Source of the DNA: Tectiglobus sp965223355
GTDB taxonomy: Bacteria > Pseudomonadota > Alphaproteobacteria > Rhizobiales > Hyphomicrobiaceae
NCBI GenBank assembly: GCA_965223355.1
Contig: CBDCWE010000003.1
Span: 1,116,001 to 1,180,000, forward strand
Direction: 5' to 3'
DNA length: 64,000 bases
Part shown: piece by piece, positions 17,650 to 26,610 of the stretch
How the letters are laid out: every line of letters begins with the position of its first letter
Numbering within the stretch: position 1 is the first letter of the stretch
Program-made: the position numbers and the translations under genes
Notes under the pieces: model-generated
The model's input: only the letters and a program-made list of their open reading frames with translations
What the model was told of the DNA's origin: nothing
The model's database searches: none

Positions 17650-18725
17650 TAGTCTTCGACCAACTCTTCAAGCGGTGCAGTGGATGGCATCGGGTTGTTT
17701 GGGACAAAGACGGCTTCGGCAACAGCTGGCACATCATTGGAATTACGCGCAGTTCTGACTTCGCGATAGCCGAAATACAATCCACTCGAAACGATGAGTA
17801 TCATACCGACAATCGTTGATTGATGCGGAACCTCGTCCCAAACGAGATAGGCGAGCACTGCCGCCGCCGGCAGATAAACGTAGTCGAACGGCGCAACAAG
17901 GCTGGCGCTTGCAACCTGATAGGCTCTGGACAAGAACAGGTATCCCGCCATTCCAACGAGGCCAAGCGGTAGAAGAAGCTTGAACTCGTACCAGGTTGGC
18001 ATAAACCACTGCCAACGCAGATGAGGCAGTTTCTCTCCGAGGCCAAAAAAGAGGTCCAGCAGCAAGCCAAATGGCAAGACGAGCAAACCACCAAACGCGA
18101 TGGTGTAAAGGCTCATGGTCAAGGTCGACTCGCGCTCGCCGATTTGCCTCGCGATGATCTGCGATGCGGCATAGCTGATCGCACAGAGCACGGGCAGGAT
18201 GGCAATCGACTTAAATTCGCCGCCGGCCGGATTCATGGCGATGATGACACCCAGAAACCCGACGCCCAATGCAGCCACTCGATGCGGTCCGACTTTCTCG
18301 CCGAGTAGAATGACCGCCAGCAAAGCCGTGAATAAGGGGGCAGAAAAGAAGATCGTCGAGACTTCCGCGAGGCCCATAAACGGAAACGCGGCGTAGAATA
18401 GCGAAAAGCCGGCCACGAACAGAAATGCTCGCACGAAGTGCAACCACCAAAAGGGCGTTACCAGTTTATGCGGCCCGCCAAGGATCAGTATGACCGGCGT
18501 GAGGATTAACACCGTAATGACGGCCCGCACCGCAAACAGCAACCACAAGGAATACTGGCCCAGCAGGTTCTTCATCAGCGCATCTTGCCCGACGAAGAAC
18601 AGCATCCCAATAACGACACACGTTATACCTTCAGCCGCACGCGATCGCGCGCCGACCGGCATTGCCTGCACAGCGATAGACATGAGTTGTCCGACACATA
18701 TTTCCAGTGGCAACGGCACAAGCAT
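17649..18725 (-). CDS. EamA/DMT-family transporter
   Basis: 358 residues with ten hydrophobic segments in two EamA units (VIGMLFFVGQDALMK at the start; LSRAYQVASASLVAPFDYVYLPAAAVLAYLVWDE in the second unit) and a soluble acidic tail of about 45 residues. Drug/metabolite exporter-type inner membrane protein, substrate unknown. The start may be at ATG 18725 or at the internal ATG near 18683; neither has a strong RBS. The acidic tail runs to a TAG located in the end of a MITE, so the C-terminus may have been reset by that insertion. Confidence 0.83.
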   Translation of the reverse strand: MLVPLPLEICVGQLMSIAVQAMPVGARSRAAEGITCVVIGMLFFVGQDALMKNLLGQYSLWLLFAVRAVITVLILTPVILILGGPHKLVTPFWWLHFVRAFLFVAGFSLFYAAFPFMGLAEVSTIFFSAPLFTALLAVILLGEKVGPHRVAALGVGFLGVIIAMNPAGGEFKSIAILPVLCAISYAASQIIARQIGERESTLTMSLYTIAFGGLLVLPFGLLLDLFFGLGEKLPHLRWQWFMPTWYEFKLLLPLGLVGMAGYLFLSRAYQVASASLVAPFDYVYLPAAAVLAYLVWDEVPHQSTIVGMILIVSSGLYFGYREVRTARNSNDVPAVAEAVFVPNNPMPSTAPLEELVED

Positions 18726-18844
18726 TGCGCCGGGGAGAACTATGCCGGCCTTGCAAGAAACCTGTCTCGCTTTAATCCGACGTCGCTGTCGTTCGCTGGA
18801 CAGTTCACAAAAGAAATTTCAAAACTCGTGCATAATCCGGGCTA

Positions 18845-20073
18845 GTGTGTCGTTTCAGAAATACCTATTCATGATGGATCTTCTGTGCTTCAGTCCTTGG
18901 GATTTCTGATTCGGAGGATTGCATGGGGCGGAGAAAGACGGCAAGCGCAATAGAGCTTAGCGCGGATGAACGCGCTTACCTTGATCGGCTGGTGCGCCGG
19001 AGAAAAGTGCCGCGTGGCGACGCGCAACGTGCCGAGATCGTGCTCAAGGCGGCCGAGGGTATGAACAATTGCGAGATTGCCAGTTGTGTTGGTGTGACGC
19101 GTCAGACCGTGCGGCTTTGGCGCGAGCGGTTTGCACAACAGCGCCTCGACGGCCTATGCGACGAGCCACGCCCTGGCGCACCACGCAAGATTGATGACGA
19201 GTGTATTGAGGCTATCGTCGTCAAGACACTGGAGACGAAACCTGACGATGCCACACATTGGAGCACCCGCGCCATGGCAAAGGCGTCGGGCGTGTCAACG
19301 TCGTCGGTACATCGCATCTGGAAAGCGTTCTCGCTGCAACCACACCGCGCCGAGACTTTCAAGCTGTCAACTGATCCTCAATTCGTTGAGAAGGTGCGTG
19401 ACATTGTCGGCCTTTACATGAGCCCTCCCAGCAACGCGCTGGTGATCTGTGTTGATGAAAAAAGCCAGATCCAGGCGCTCAATCGCACGCAGCCAGTGTT
19501 ACCCATGACTATGGGTCAGGTTGAGCGGCGCACGCACGACTATGATCGGCACGGAACCACGACGTTGTTTGCGGGCTTTATCGCTGCTGTGAATGCTGAG
19601 ACCACCGTGAAGGCCGGTTCGGTGATCGGCAAGTGCATGCCGCGACATCGCGCAAAAGAATTTCGCGCGTTCCTCGACGAAATCGAACGTAATGTACCCA
19701 AGGAACTCGATATCCATATCGTTATGGACAATGCGTCGAACCACAAGACCGAGGCAATCAAACGTTGGTTTGCCAAACGGCCGCGTTGGCACAGACACTA
19801 CACACCCACTTCATCGTCATGGATCAATCAGGTTGAACGCTTCTTTGCGCTCATTGCCGACAAGCAGATCAAACGCGGCGCACACAAATCGGTGCAGGCG
19901 CTGGTCGCCGATATCATGGACTTTATAGACAAACGCAACGCCGATCCCAAACCGTTACGTTGGACAAAGTCGGCCGACGATATCCTAGCCTCCATCCAGC
20001 GGTTCTGTCAGCGCACACTTGACATACACGCCAATACTAACTCCGGTGGATAGAAACTTCTGAATCGGGACAC
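18845..20073 (+). mobile_element. IS630-family insertion sequence, complete
   Basis: About 1229 bp flanked by TA on each side (18843-18844 and 20074-20075), the usual TA target duplication of IS630/Tc1-mariner elements. The ends are imperfect inverted repeats: GTGTGTCGTTTCAGAA at the left and the complement of TTCTGAATCGGGACAC at the right. It carries one transposase gene. It lies between the EamA gene and PhoX without interrupting either. Confidence 0.85.
18923..20053 (+). CDS. IS630-family transposase
   Basis: 376 residues, apparently intact. The N-terminal part has an HTH of the type used by IS630 (NNCEIASCVGVTRQTVRLWRER) and a second HTH-like segment (THWSTRAMAKASGVSTSSVHR). The catalytic DDE core is complete: Asp178 in ICVDEKSQ, Asp269 in HIVMDNASNHK and Glu305 in SSSWINQVERFF, giving D-x35-E spacing. 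It could also mobilise TA-flanked non-autonomous elements in principle; its own terminal repeats do not resemble those of MITE M1. Confidence 0.93.
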   Translation: MGRRKTASAIELSADERAYLDRLVRRRKVPRGDAQRAEIVLKAAEGMNNCEIASCVGVTRQTVRLWRERFAQQRLDGLCDEPRPGAPRKIDDECIEAIVVKTLETKPDDATHWSTRAMAKASGVSTSSVHRIWKAFSLQPHRAETFKLSTDPQFVEKVRDIVGLYMSPPSNALVICVDEKSQIQALNRTQPVLPMTMGQVERRTHDYDRHGTTTLFAGFIAAVNAETTVKAGSVIGKCMPRHRAKEFRAFLDEIERNVPKELDIHIVMDNASNHKTEAIKRWFAKRPRWHRHYTPTSSSWINQVERFFALIADKQIKRGAHKSVQALVADIMDFIDKRNADPKPLRWTKSADDILASIQRFCQRTLDIHANTNSGG

Positions 20074-20179
20074 TAGCTTCGTTTGACCTTGCCTTGCATC
20101 CGGGACTTGCTCCCAATCATCTGTTCAGGTGAAGCGATGGGCGGGATTGCCTATCGCGCCATCCGGCTGACCATGGGGG

Positions 20180-22165
20180 TTACGTTGCGATCTTACCGCC
20201 GCCGGTCTTGGTGATGGCGACGACCGACGGCCGCGGCGGCACGTCCGGCTCGAAGTCAGGCCACCGGGTCGACGGACTTTCAAACGTGGCACTATGACCT
20301 TTGGTCACCGATTCACCCGGATGCTGGACTGCAACGAAGAACGTTTCCAGATCCGGAGTGAACTCGGGCCCGCACAGTTCGGCGCCGTTGGGACACCGGA
20401 AAAACAGCTTCGACGTGCCGCGCGCGGCCCCCTCCGTCTCCATCGCCCAGACACCGTCGGTGCGACCCGTGCGCCGTGGCGAGTTGCCATCGGTTGCCAC
20501 CCACAAGCGGCCGTCCGCATCAATCACGCAATTGTCCGGCATGCCGAACCAACCATCCTTGGTCGTGGCCGGATTGAAGGTCGCCCCAACCTCGCCGATG
20601 GCCGGGTCGCCGCATCGGACTAGGATCTCCCACGTAAAGGCCGTTGCGGCATGATCACCGTCGTTCGGCGTGATCTCGATGATATGGCCAAACTTGTTCG
20701 GACCGCGTGGATTGGCCTCATCGATCTCTTCGGGCTTGCGCCTCGAATTGTTGGTCAACATCACGTAGACCTTGTTGGTCTTCGGATTGGCATCGACGTC
20801 TTCCGGGCGGTCCATCCGGGTGGCACCGAGCAGGTCGGCGGCCATGCGCGCGAAGATCACAACATCACCCTGATTGGCAAACCCGTTGGCCTCGACCAAC
20901 GGCCCTTCACCGTAACGCAGCGCCAACCACTGACCGGAACCATCACCGTTGAACCTGGCGACGTAGAGCGTGCCGCGGTCCAGGAGATCCTTGTTGGCCG
21001 CCCGATTGGCGGTGTCGACCTTGCCGTCGGTGACGAACTTGTAGACATAATCGAAGCGTTGATCATCGCCCTGATAGACGACAAAGCGGCCGTCCCTGTT
21101 GATAATGTTGCCGGCCCCCTCGTGCTTGAAGCGGCCCAGCGCCGTGCGCTTGACCGGCGTTGAGGTCGGATCGAAGGGATCGATCTCGACGACCCAGCCA
21201 AAGCGATGCGCTTCGTTCGGCTCCTTGGCGATATCGAAGCGGTCGTGGAACTTGCCCCACGCATACCACTCGCCCGGCGCGCCATAGCGCTTCAGAGCAT
21301 CACGGCGCGGGTGGTCATCAAGCGCGCCCTTGCCCCAGAAATAACCGTTGAAGTTTTCCTCGCAGGTCAGCCATGTGCCCCAGGCGGTGGTCGCTCCTGC
21401 GCAATTGTTGAGCATGCCGCGCACTTTCGTGCCGCTCGCATCATAGCCGGTCTTCATGTGCTCGTTGCCGGCCGCCGGCCCCGAGATCGCCATCTCGGTT
21501 TCAGCCGTAATCCGCCGCGCATATTTCGAGCCGTCGACGACCGACCACTTACCGCCGGTCCGCTTGATCTCGAGCACCGAACCGCCATGGGCCATCATTT
21601 CGTTGGCGACCAGTTCGCCCGTCATGTCCGCAAACTTCGGCTCCATCTTGTCCTGCCGGCCGAGCCCCGGAAACATCAACTCCTCATTGGTGTACTCGTG
21701 ATTGACAACGAGCAGGCCGTGATCGCTCCTGCCATCGATCGGGATAAAGCCGAGGAAATCGTTGTTATAGCCGAACTGTTTGGCTTGGGCGCCCGAGGAT
21801 TGGGCCTTGGCATCGAACACCGGTGCATCGCGCAACACCTTGTCGCCCCAGCGGATCAGGACGTCCGCATCATAGCCTTCGGCGACAAAATGGTTCTCAC
21901 CGAAGCCCGCTTCGAGTTCCTTGAAGTCAAACGACGGTGTCGTGCCTGCGGCTTCGGCATCGCCCGCGGCCAGAAGCGCCGATACCGACACCGTCGAGCC
22001 GAGAACCGTCGATGCGAGCGCGCCGCGCACAACGTCCCGGCGCGACAGTCGTTGCGCGATCAATTCACCAATCGTTGCGTTTTGCGTTTCGTTGGTCGGG
22101 ACATCTTCCGCCAACTCGAACTGCTGCGATACCGGCAGTTGCCTGCCGACAATCTCGTCACTCAT
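20180..22165 (-). CDS. phoX: PhoX-family (DUF839) secreted phosphatase
   Basis: 661 residues. A twin-arginine signal is visible (LSRRDVVRGALAS near residues 40-52, then a hydrophobic stretch ending DAEAAG). The DUF839 beta-propeller follows, with family motifs NNDFLGFIPI, VVNHEYTNEELMFP, GTWLTCEENFNGYFWG, EWYAWGKFHDRFD, ALGRFKHEGA and CPNGAELCGPEFTPD. PhoX enzymes are calcium/iron alkaline phosphatases exported folded by Tat, releasing phosphate from organic esters. The start at 22165 has GGAGAG upstream; an upstream in-frame ATG lacks one. No Pho box was identified. Confidence 0.9.
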   Translation of the reverse strand: MSDEIVGRQLPVSQQFELAEDVPTNETQNATIGELIAQRLSRRDVVRGALASTVLGSTVSVSALLAAGDAEAAGTTPSFDFKELEAGFGENHFVAEGYDADVLIRWGDKVLRDAPVFDAKAQSSGAQAKQFGYNNDFLGFIPIDGRSDHGLLVVNHEYTNEELMFPGLGRQDKMEPKFADMTGELVANEMMAHGGSVLEIKRTGGKWSVVDGSKYARRITAETEMAISGPAAGNEHMKTGYDASGTKVRGMLNNCAGATTAWGTWLTCEENFNGYFWGKGALDDHPRRDALKRYGAPGEWYAWGKFHDRFDIAKEPNEAHRFGWVVEIDPFDPTSTPVKRTALGRFKHEGAGNIINRDGRFVVYQGDDQRFDYVYKFVTDGKVDTANRAANKDLLDRGTLYVARFNGDGSGQWLALRYGEGPLVEANGFANQGDVVIFARMAADLLGATRMDRPEDVDANPKTNKVYVMLTNNSRRKPEEIDEANPRGPNKFGHIIEITPNDGDHAATAFTWEILVRCGDPAIGEVGATFNPATTKDGWFGMPDNCVIDADGRLWVATDGNSPRRTGRTDGVWAMETEGAARGTSKLFFRCPNGAELCGPEFTPDLETFFVAVQHPGESVTKGHSATFESPSTRWPDFEPDVPPRPSVVAITKTGGGKIAT

Positions 22166-22280
22166 AACCGCTCTCCTGACAAACACAGTGTGGGTGGTAC
22201 GTGCCGCCTGGGTGTTTCCACTACCAGCAAAATGCAAAACCTGGATGACAGCGTTGCGGCGGCCTTATGCTGCGCCAGCA

Positions 22281-22363
22281 TCACCCATCGCGCCTTGGGG
22301 CCACCGCGCCTTGGCACAGACCAAATCTGAGCGTCTGAATACGTCATTATAAATGATTGAGAC
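22281..22363 (+). repeat. Repeat family R3, partial copy
   Basis: The segment ccttggcacagaccaaatct-gagcgtctgaatacgt and the end atgattgagacca are nearly identical to 46738-46798. It lies between the divergent PhoX and flavin reductase ends and has no coding role. Confidence 0.7.
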
Positions 22364-22408
22364 CACTCGTCACGGGCTTTGCTGCTCACAAGCCGACCGA
22401 TCGCCGAT

Positions 22409-22927
22409 CTATTTTGCCAGTTTGCCGAACTGTCCGCGAAAATAGAGCAATGGCCGGAGCGTCTCGTCGTGATCCCCTTCGCGCACTTCGCCAACGAAGA
22501 GTGTGTGGGATGAAAACTGGCGATGTTCGGTCACGGCACAGTCGATGGTTGCAATCGCGCCGCCAAGTCGCGGCATGCCGGACGCGAAGGTGCTCCACGT
22601 GTAGCCGTCGACGTTGAAGCGGTCTTCACCGTTGAGATCGGTTTGACCGGCAAAAATACCGGCCAACTTCATGTGAGCATCACCCAGCAGATTGACGCTG
22701 AACTGGTTGGAACTCTTGATCGTATCGTGGGCGCTGGCATTGCGGTTGACGCAGGTCAGAATTGTCGGCGGGCTATCCGTGAGCGGGCAAACCGCGGTCG
22801 CGGTCAAACCGAAGCGCTGCCCTGGTGTGCCGGTGCAAATCAGCGCAACCGCACCTGCCTGCTGGCGCATGATCGCGCGAAATGCCTCAGACTCAAATCC
22901 CTCAGACTCAAATCCCTCAGACTCCAT
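22409..22927 (-). CDS. Flavin reductase domain protein (monooxygenase partner)
   Basis: 172 residues with the FMN-binding split barrel of HpaC/NtaB-type reductases: FRAIMRQQAGAVALICTG, GLTATAVCPLTDSPPTILTCVN, NQFSVNLLGDAH and the late LFVGEVREGD. It reduces FMN with NAD(P)H and supplies it to a partner oxygenase. The LLM monooxygenase gene lies 163 bp upstream on the same strand, so the two should work together. The first 15 residues are a repeat (ESEGF) encoded by tandem 15-bp units and are absent from typical members; the core starts near residue 15. Confidence 0.87.
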   Translation of the reverse strand: MESEGFESEGFESEAFRAIMRQQAGAVALICTGTPGQRFGLTATAVCPLTDSPPTILTCVNRNASAHDTIKSSNQFSVNLLGDAHMKLAGIFAGQTDLNGEDRFNVDGYTWSTFASGMPRLGGAIATIDCAVTEHRQFSSHTLFVGEVREGDHDETLRPLLYFRGQFGKLAK

Positions 22928-23089
22928 GTCAAACTCCGTTGATGATAAGGCCTGCCGACAGCTGCAGTTGACGGCGGGCCTTGCGATTGAGCGGGCTCGA
23001 TCGCGTGCGCCGACCGGCTACCCAATGGCACGGTCATGTGGGTGGGTGGCCGGTCGTCGAGATCCAAACCGGTCCGAGCCGGCACCGCT

Positions 23090-24463
23090 TTAGCCATCCG
23101 TCTCGTTGCGCCAATCGCCAACCTGCGCACGACCGAGACCGAGGTTCTCGCGAAGCGTGCTGCCGGCATAGTCATGGTGGAAAATACCGCGTTTCTGCAA
23201 CTCAGGCACGACCAGGCGGACAACGTCCTCGTACCCGCCCGGCAGGTGAGGCGCTGCCACAACAAAGCCATCGCAGGCCCGTTCAACGAACCACTGCTCC
23301 ATGTCGTCGGCGATCGCCTTTGGTGTGCCGCAAAACAGCGCGAATTCGTGAATCGAGCCGCGTCGCGAATGGATCACGAAGTCGTCCAAGGTCGGGTGAG
23401 ACTTGCCGGAGACCTGCACGACGCGATCGACCACGGCCCTGAGACCGCTGATGGAGTTGAGTTCATCGTCGCTGAACGGCTCGTCCATCGGCTTTGAGGC
23501 GAAGTCAAAATTGAGGGCTTCCGACAGCAACGCCAAGGAGTCGACGGAGCGCCACTGCGCTTCGATGATCTCGCGCTTGGCCTCGGCGATCGCTTTGGTC
23601 TCGCCCGGAATAATGTAGACGGCCGGAGCCAGTCGCACGGCATCGGGGTCGCGCCCGGCGGCTGCAATTTGATCTTTCAGGCCCTTATAGATGCGTTTGC
23701 CGATGTCGATCGTCGGGAAAATTGCAAACACCAGTTCGCTCCAGCGCGCGGCGAACTGCTGGCCACGACCGGATTGACCGGCCTGAATGATCACCGGCCG
23801 GCCCTGCGGCGTACGCGGCACCGAGAACGGCCCGCGCGACGAAAACCACTGGCCGCTGTGGTCGAGGCGGCGAACCTTGTCCGGGTCGGCGAAACTGCCG
23901 CTGGCCTTGTCGACGATCAAGGCGTCGTCGTCCCAGCTGTCCCAATGGCCGAGAACGACTTTCATGAACTCGTCGGCCTTGTCGTATCTGAGGTCGTGCG
24001 CGGGATGCTCGGTTTGGCCCATATTGCGGGCCTCTGACGTGTTAAGCGACGTAACAACGTTCCAGGCGACCCGGCCGGCGAGCATGTGATCCATGGTGGC
24101 GAACACGCGCGCAACATGAAACGGCTCGAAATAGGTTGTCGAATAGGTCGTGCCAAGACCGAGGCGCTCGGTCGCCTGGCCCATGACCATCAGCAGCGTT
24201 GCCGGGTCCATCTTGACGACCCGAATGCCGTTTTCGATGGCAGCGCGATGATCGTTCCCGAGGATGTCGGGCATCGCCAGACGATCATCAAAAAACGCCA
24301 GATGAAACTTGCCGGCCTCCAGGGCGCGGCCGATCCTGGCGTAGTACTCGGGGCTGAGAAAATCAGAATGGGATGCGGGATGGCGCCAGGAGCCAACGTA
24401 GTTGGAGCAATTCTGCGCCTGAAGAAACCCGATCAGGACCATTTGGCCGCGTTTGTCCAACAT
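23090..24463 (-). CDS. LLM-class flavin-dependent monooxygenase (NtaA/SnaA/DszA type)
   Basis: 457 residues of the bacterial luciferase-like fold in the NtaA/DmoA/SoxA branch. Motifs: LIGFLQAQNCSNYVGSWRHP, FHLAFFDDRLAMPD, LGLGTTYSTTYFEPFHVAR, GRVAWNVVTSLN, HDLRYDKADEFM and IIQAGQSGRGQQFAARW. These enzymes use FMNH2 from a separate reductase to hydroxylate or cleave amines, aminocarboxylates or organosulfur compounds. The ATG at 24463 fits the family N-terminus and has AGAGGG upstream. The same-strand flavin reductase completes the two-component system. Confidence 0.9.
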   Translation of the reverse strand: MLDKRGQMVLIGFLQAQNCSNYVGSWRHPASHSDFLSPEYYARIGRALEAGKFHLAFFDDRLAMPDILGNDHRAAIENGIRVVKMDPATLLMVMGQATERLGLGTTYSTTYFEPFHVARVFATMDHMLAGRVAWNVVTSLNTSEARNMGQTEHPAHDLRYDKADEFMKVVLGHWDSWDDDALIVDKASGSFADPDKVRRLDHSGQWFSSRGPFSVPRTPQGRPVIIQAGQSGRGQQFAARWSELVFAIFPTIDIGKRIYKGLKDQIAAAGRDPDAVRLAPAVYIIPGETKAIAEAKREIIEAQWRSVDSLALLSEALNFDFASKPMDEPFSDDELNSISGLRAVVDRVVQVSGKSHPTLDDFVIHSRRGSIHEFALFCGTPKAIADDMEQWFVERACDGFVVAAPHLPGGYEDVVRLVVPELQKRGIFHHDYAGSTLRENLGLGRAQVGDWRNETDG

Positions 24464-24565
24464 ACAATCGAACCCTCTTGTTGTTCGCGAAAAGGTGTTT
24501 GCCGTGCCGTTGCCAGGTGCAGGCAGCGCCCGGCGCACGGCAAACGACACCAGCCCGCGCCTTAG

Positions 24566-24740
24566 GGACCCTCTGAACAAGCTTGGCGGCCAGGAAACCG
24601 ATCCCCTGGTCGGGTTGTTTGAGGGGCGCACAGCCCCTCATGGATCGCCGTCAAACGGCGACAAAGTCAAGGGCTCTGCCCTTAACGATCCCGCCCAAGG
24701 GCCCGGCCCTTTGGAAGCCTGAGACTTGATCAGAGGGTCC
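24566..24740 (-). repeat. Repeat family R2, full copy with terminal inverted repeats
   Basis: The 175-bp element begins GGACCCTCTGAACAAG and ends with the complement of GGACCCTCTGATCAAG, a 16-bp terminal inverted repeat with one mismatch. Inside are four small hairpins, for example gaggggc-gcaca-gcccctc, cgccgt-caaa-cggcg, agggc-tct-gccct and aagggcc-cgg-ccctt. A forward copy lies at 60046-60218. MITE-like; no protein. Confidence 0.8.
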
Positions 24741-24831
24741 TTGGCTTTCAGGCGCCGAAATTGTCGCCGATGTTGCGATCCTGTTCAATGCCACAGGCTG
24801 ATCAATAACTTTGACGGTGATCCAGACCTAG

Positions 24832-24871
24832 TGGTCTCAATCGCTTGAAATGACGCATTCAGATGCGGCGC
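24832..24871 (-). repeat. Repeat family R3, end fragment
   Basis: tggtctcaatcgcttgaaat followed by gacgcattcagatgc matches, in the other orientation, the right end of the 46588-46798 copy. It overlaps the last codon of the FAD oxidoreductase gene and contains its TGA stop. Confidence 0.6.
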
Positions 24872-26493
24872 CAGCGGACGTCGGCCAGGATCTCGCGGGC
24901 TGCGTTGTGGCCCGGTGCACCGGTGACACCGCCGCCGGGGTGGGCGCCGGCTCCGCAAAGATAGAGCCGCTGCAACGGCAAACGGTAGTTGGCATGGCCC
25001 AACACGGGACGCAGCGAGAACAGCTGATCAAGACCAAGTTGACCGTGGAATATGTCGCCGTCGATGAGGCCGAAGCGATGTTCGAGATCGCGCGGGCTCA
25101 GGATTTGGCGGGCGATGACGCTGTCGGCGAAGTTCGGCGCGAACTTGGTCACCGTTGCAATGACGTGATCGGCAAACCGCTCCTTTTCGCTCGGATCGCT
25201 CCAACTGCGCGGTGCCGGCAACTGCGGCGCCACATGCTGTACGAACAAGCTTGCAACATGGCGGCCGGGTGGTGCGAGCGTGTCATCGATCGTCGACGGG
25301 ATCAGCATTTCGATGATCGGCTCGGCCGACCAACCATCCTGCTTTGCCGTCAGCCAGGCACGTTCGAGATAGGCCATGCCAGGCGCGATGACGATGCCGG
25401 AGCCGTGATGGTCCTGGACATTGACGCCCGGCCGGCCGGTGAAATCCGGCAACTGCGACAACGCCACGTTCATCCGGAACGTCGCCGAACCAGACCTCAG
25501 CGAAGTCAATCGCAGCTGCAGATCGTGGGCGAGCGAGCCCGCCGGCACCAAGTCGCGAAACAACAGCTTGGGCGGGATGTTGGCTGCGACCGCGCGCGCC
25601 GAGATGCGTGCGCCGGATGCAAGCAGGACACCGTCAACGCGGTCGCCCGCCAATTCAAGCCGCGCCACTCGGGCGTTGGTGCGAATGTCAACGCCGGCGT
25701 GGCGGGCCGCCGTCGCCATGGCCTGCGTGATCGCGCCCATCCCACCAATGGCGTGACCCCAGACACCGGACCTACCGTTGACCTCGCCAAAGCAGTGGTG
25801 CAACAGAACATAGGCTGTGCCGGGCATCGTCGGCGCCGCGAACGCGCCGATCACTCCGTCGAACGCAAACGCTCCTTTGACGAAGTCGCTTTCGAACCAC
25901 TGGTCGAGAAAATCGGCCGCGCTCTTTGTAAACAGATCGGCGAGCGTTCGCTGGCGCGCAACATCGAGTTTCGTCACGCGACGGCCCAACCGTGCGCTCT
26001 TGATCAACTCACGCACGCCGCCGCCGGTGTTCGGCGGGGTTGTGAGCACGAGATCACGCAATACTTCGGCAGCGCCTTCGAGCGCCGCATCGTAGTCCGC
26101 CAGCTTGACTGCATCGCGCTCGGAATAGGCCGCGATCGCACGCTGGCGCGCGGCGATGCCATAGGGCATGACCAGGCCCGGCCCGCCGAGTTCCGGCCAA
26201 TAGTTGGCGACCGGTCGCTCGACAATTCTCAGACCGTGCTCGGCGAGCCGCAAATCACGGATCACCTTTGGGTTGAGGAGGCTGACCGTGTAGGCGGCCA
26301 CCGAATTGCGGAAGCCGGGATGGAATTCCTCGGTCACCGCCGCGCCGCCGACGACGGAGTTCTTTTCGAGCACGATGACCTTCAATCCGGCTTGCGCCAG
26401 ATAGGTTGCGCAGGTCAGCCCATTGTGTCCACCGCCAACGATGACGACGTCGCAATCGGTCCCGCTGGCCAGAGATGTCGTTGTGCGAACCAT
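24859..26493 (-). CDS. Phytoene-dehydrogenase-like NAD(P)/FAD oxidoreductase (PYROXD2-like)
   Basis: 544 residues. The Rossmann FAD motif VIVGGGHNGLTCATYLAQAG is at residues about 16-35, with the second motif GLKVIVLEKNSVVGGAA. The C-terminal FAD-contact segment reads LYLCGAGAHPGGGVTGAPGHNAAREI, characteristic of phytoene desaturase-like oxidoreductases. No carotenoid genes are nearby, so the substrate is unknown; the closest functional class is the PYROXD2/CrtI-related group. The ATG at 26493 fits the N-terminus; the open frame upstream is antisense to the next gene. The stop codon lies inside a repeat end. Confidence 0.85.
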   Translation of the reverse strand: MVRTTTSLASGTDCDVVIVGGGHNGLTCATYLAQAGLKVIVLEKNSVVGGAAVTEEFHPGFRNSVAAYTVSLLNPKVIRDLRLAEHGLRIVERPVANYWPELGGPGLVMPYGIAARQRAIAAYSERDAVKLADYDAALEGAAEVLRDLVLTTPPNTGGGVRELIKSARLGRRVTKLDVARQRTLADLFTKSAADFLDQWFESDFVKGAFAFDGVIGAFAAPTMPGTAYVLLHHCFGEVNGRSGVWGHAIGGMGAITQAMATAARHAGVDIRTNARVARLELAGDRVDGVLLASGARISARAVAANIPPKLLFRDLVPAGSLAHDLQLRLTSLRSGSATFRMNVALSQLPDFTGRPGVNVQDHHGSGIVIAPGMAYLERAWLTAKQDGWSAEPIIEMLIPSTIDDTLAPPGRHVASLFVQHVAPQLPAPRSWSDPSEKERFADHVIATVTKFAPNFADSVIARQILSPRDLEHRFGLIDGDIFHGQLGLDQLFSLRPVLGHANYRLPLQRLYLCGAGAHPGGGVTGAPGHNAAREILADVRWRRI

Positions 26494-26610
26494 AACACGA
26501 GGTTGTGGTGCCAATTGCGATGTTTCGCAACGGTGATCGCGAAGTTTCGTTGATGGCAGGTGATCGGCGGTGTTACGAGATGCGGGAGGATCAATGCCGG
26601 GAGGAAAATG

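Noticed and set aside
18845..20073. The IS630 element as the source of MITE M1
   Set aside because: Both are TA-flanked, but the terminal sequences (GTGTGTCG against GATCATCG/GAGCAACC) do not match, so this element is unlikely to mobilise M1.
21206..22330. Plus-strand 374-residue frame
   Set aside because: Antisense to PhoX, which has a Tat signal and clear motifs.
24850..26553. Plus-strand 567-residue frame
   Set aside because: Antisense shadow of the FAD oxidoreductase. It has a composition full of Arg/His/Asp and no domain.
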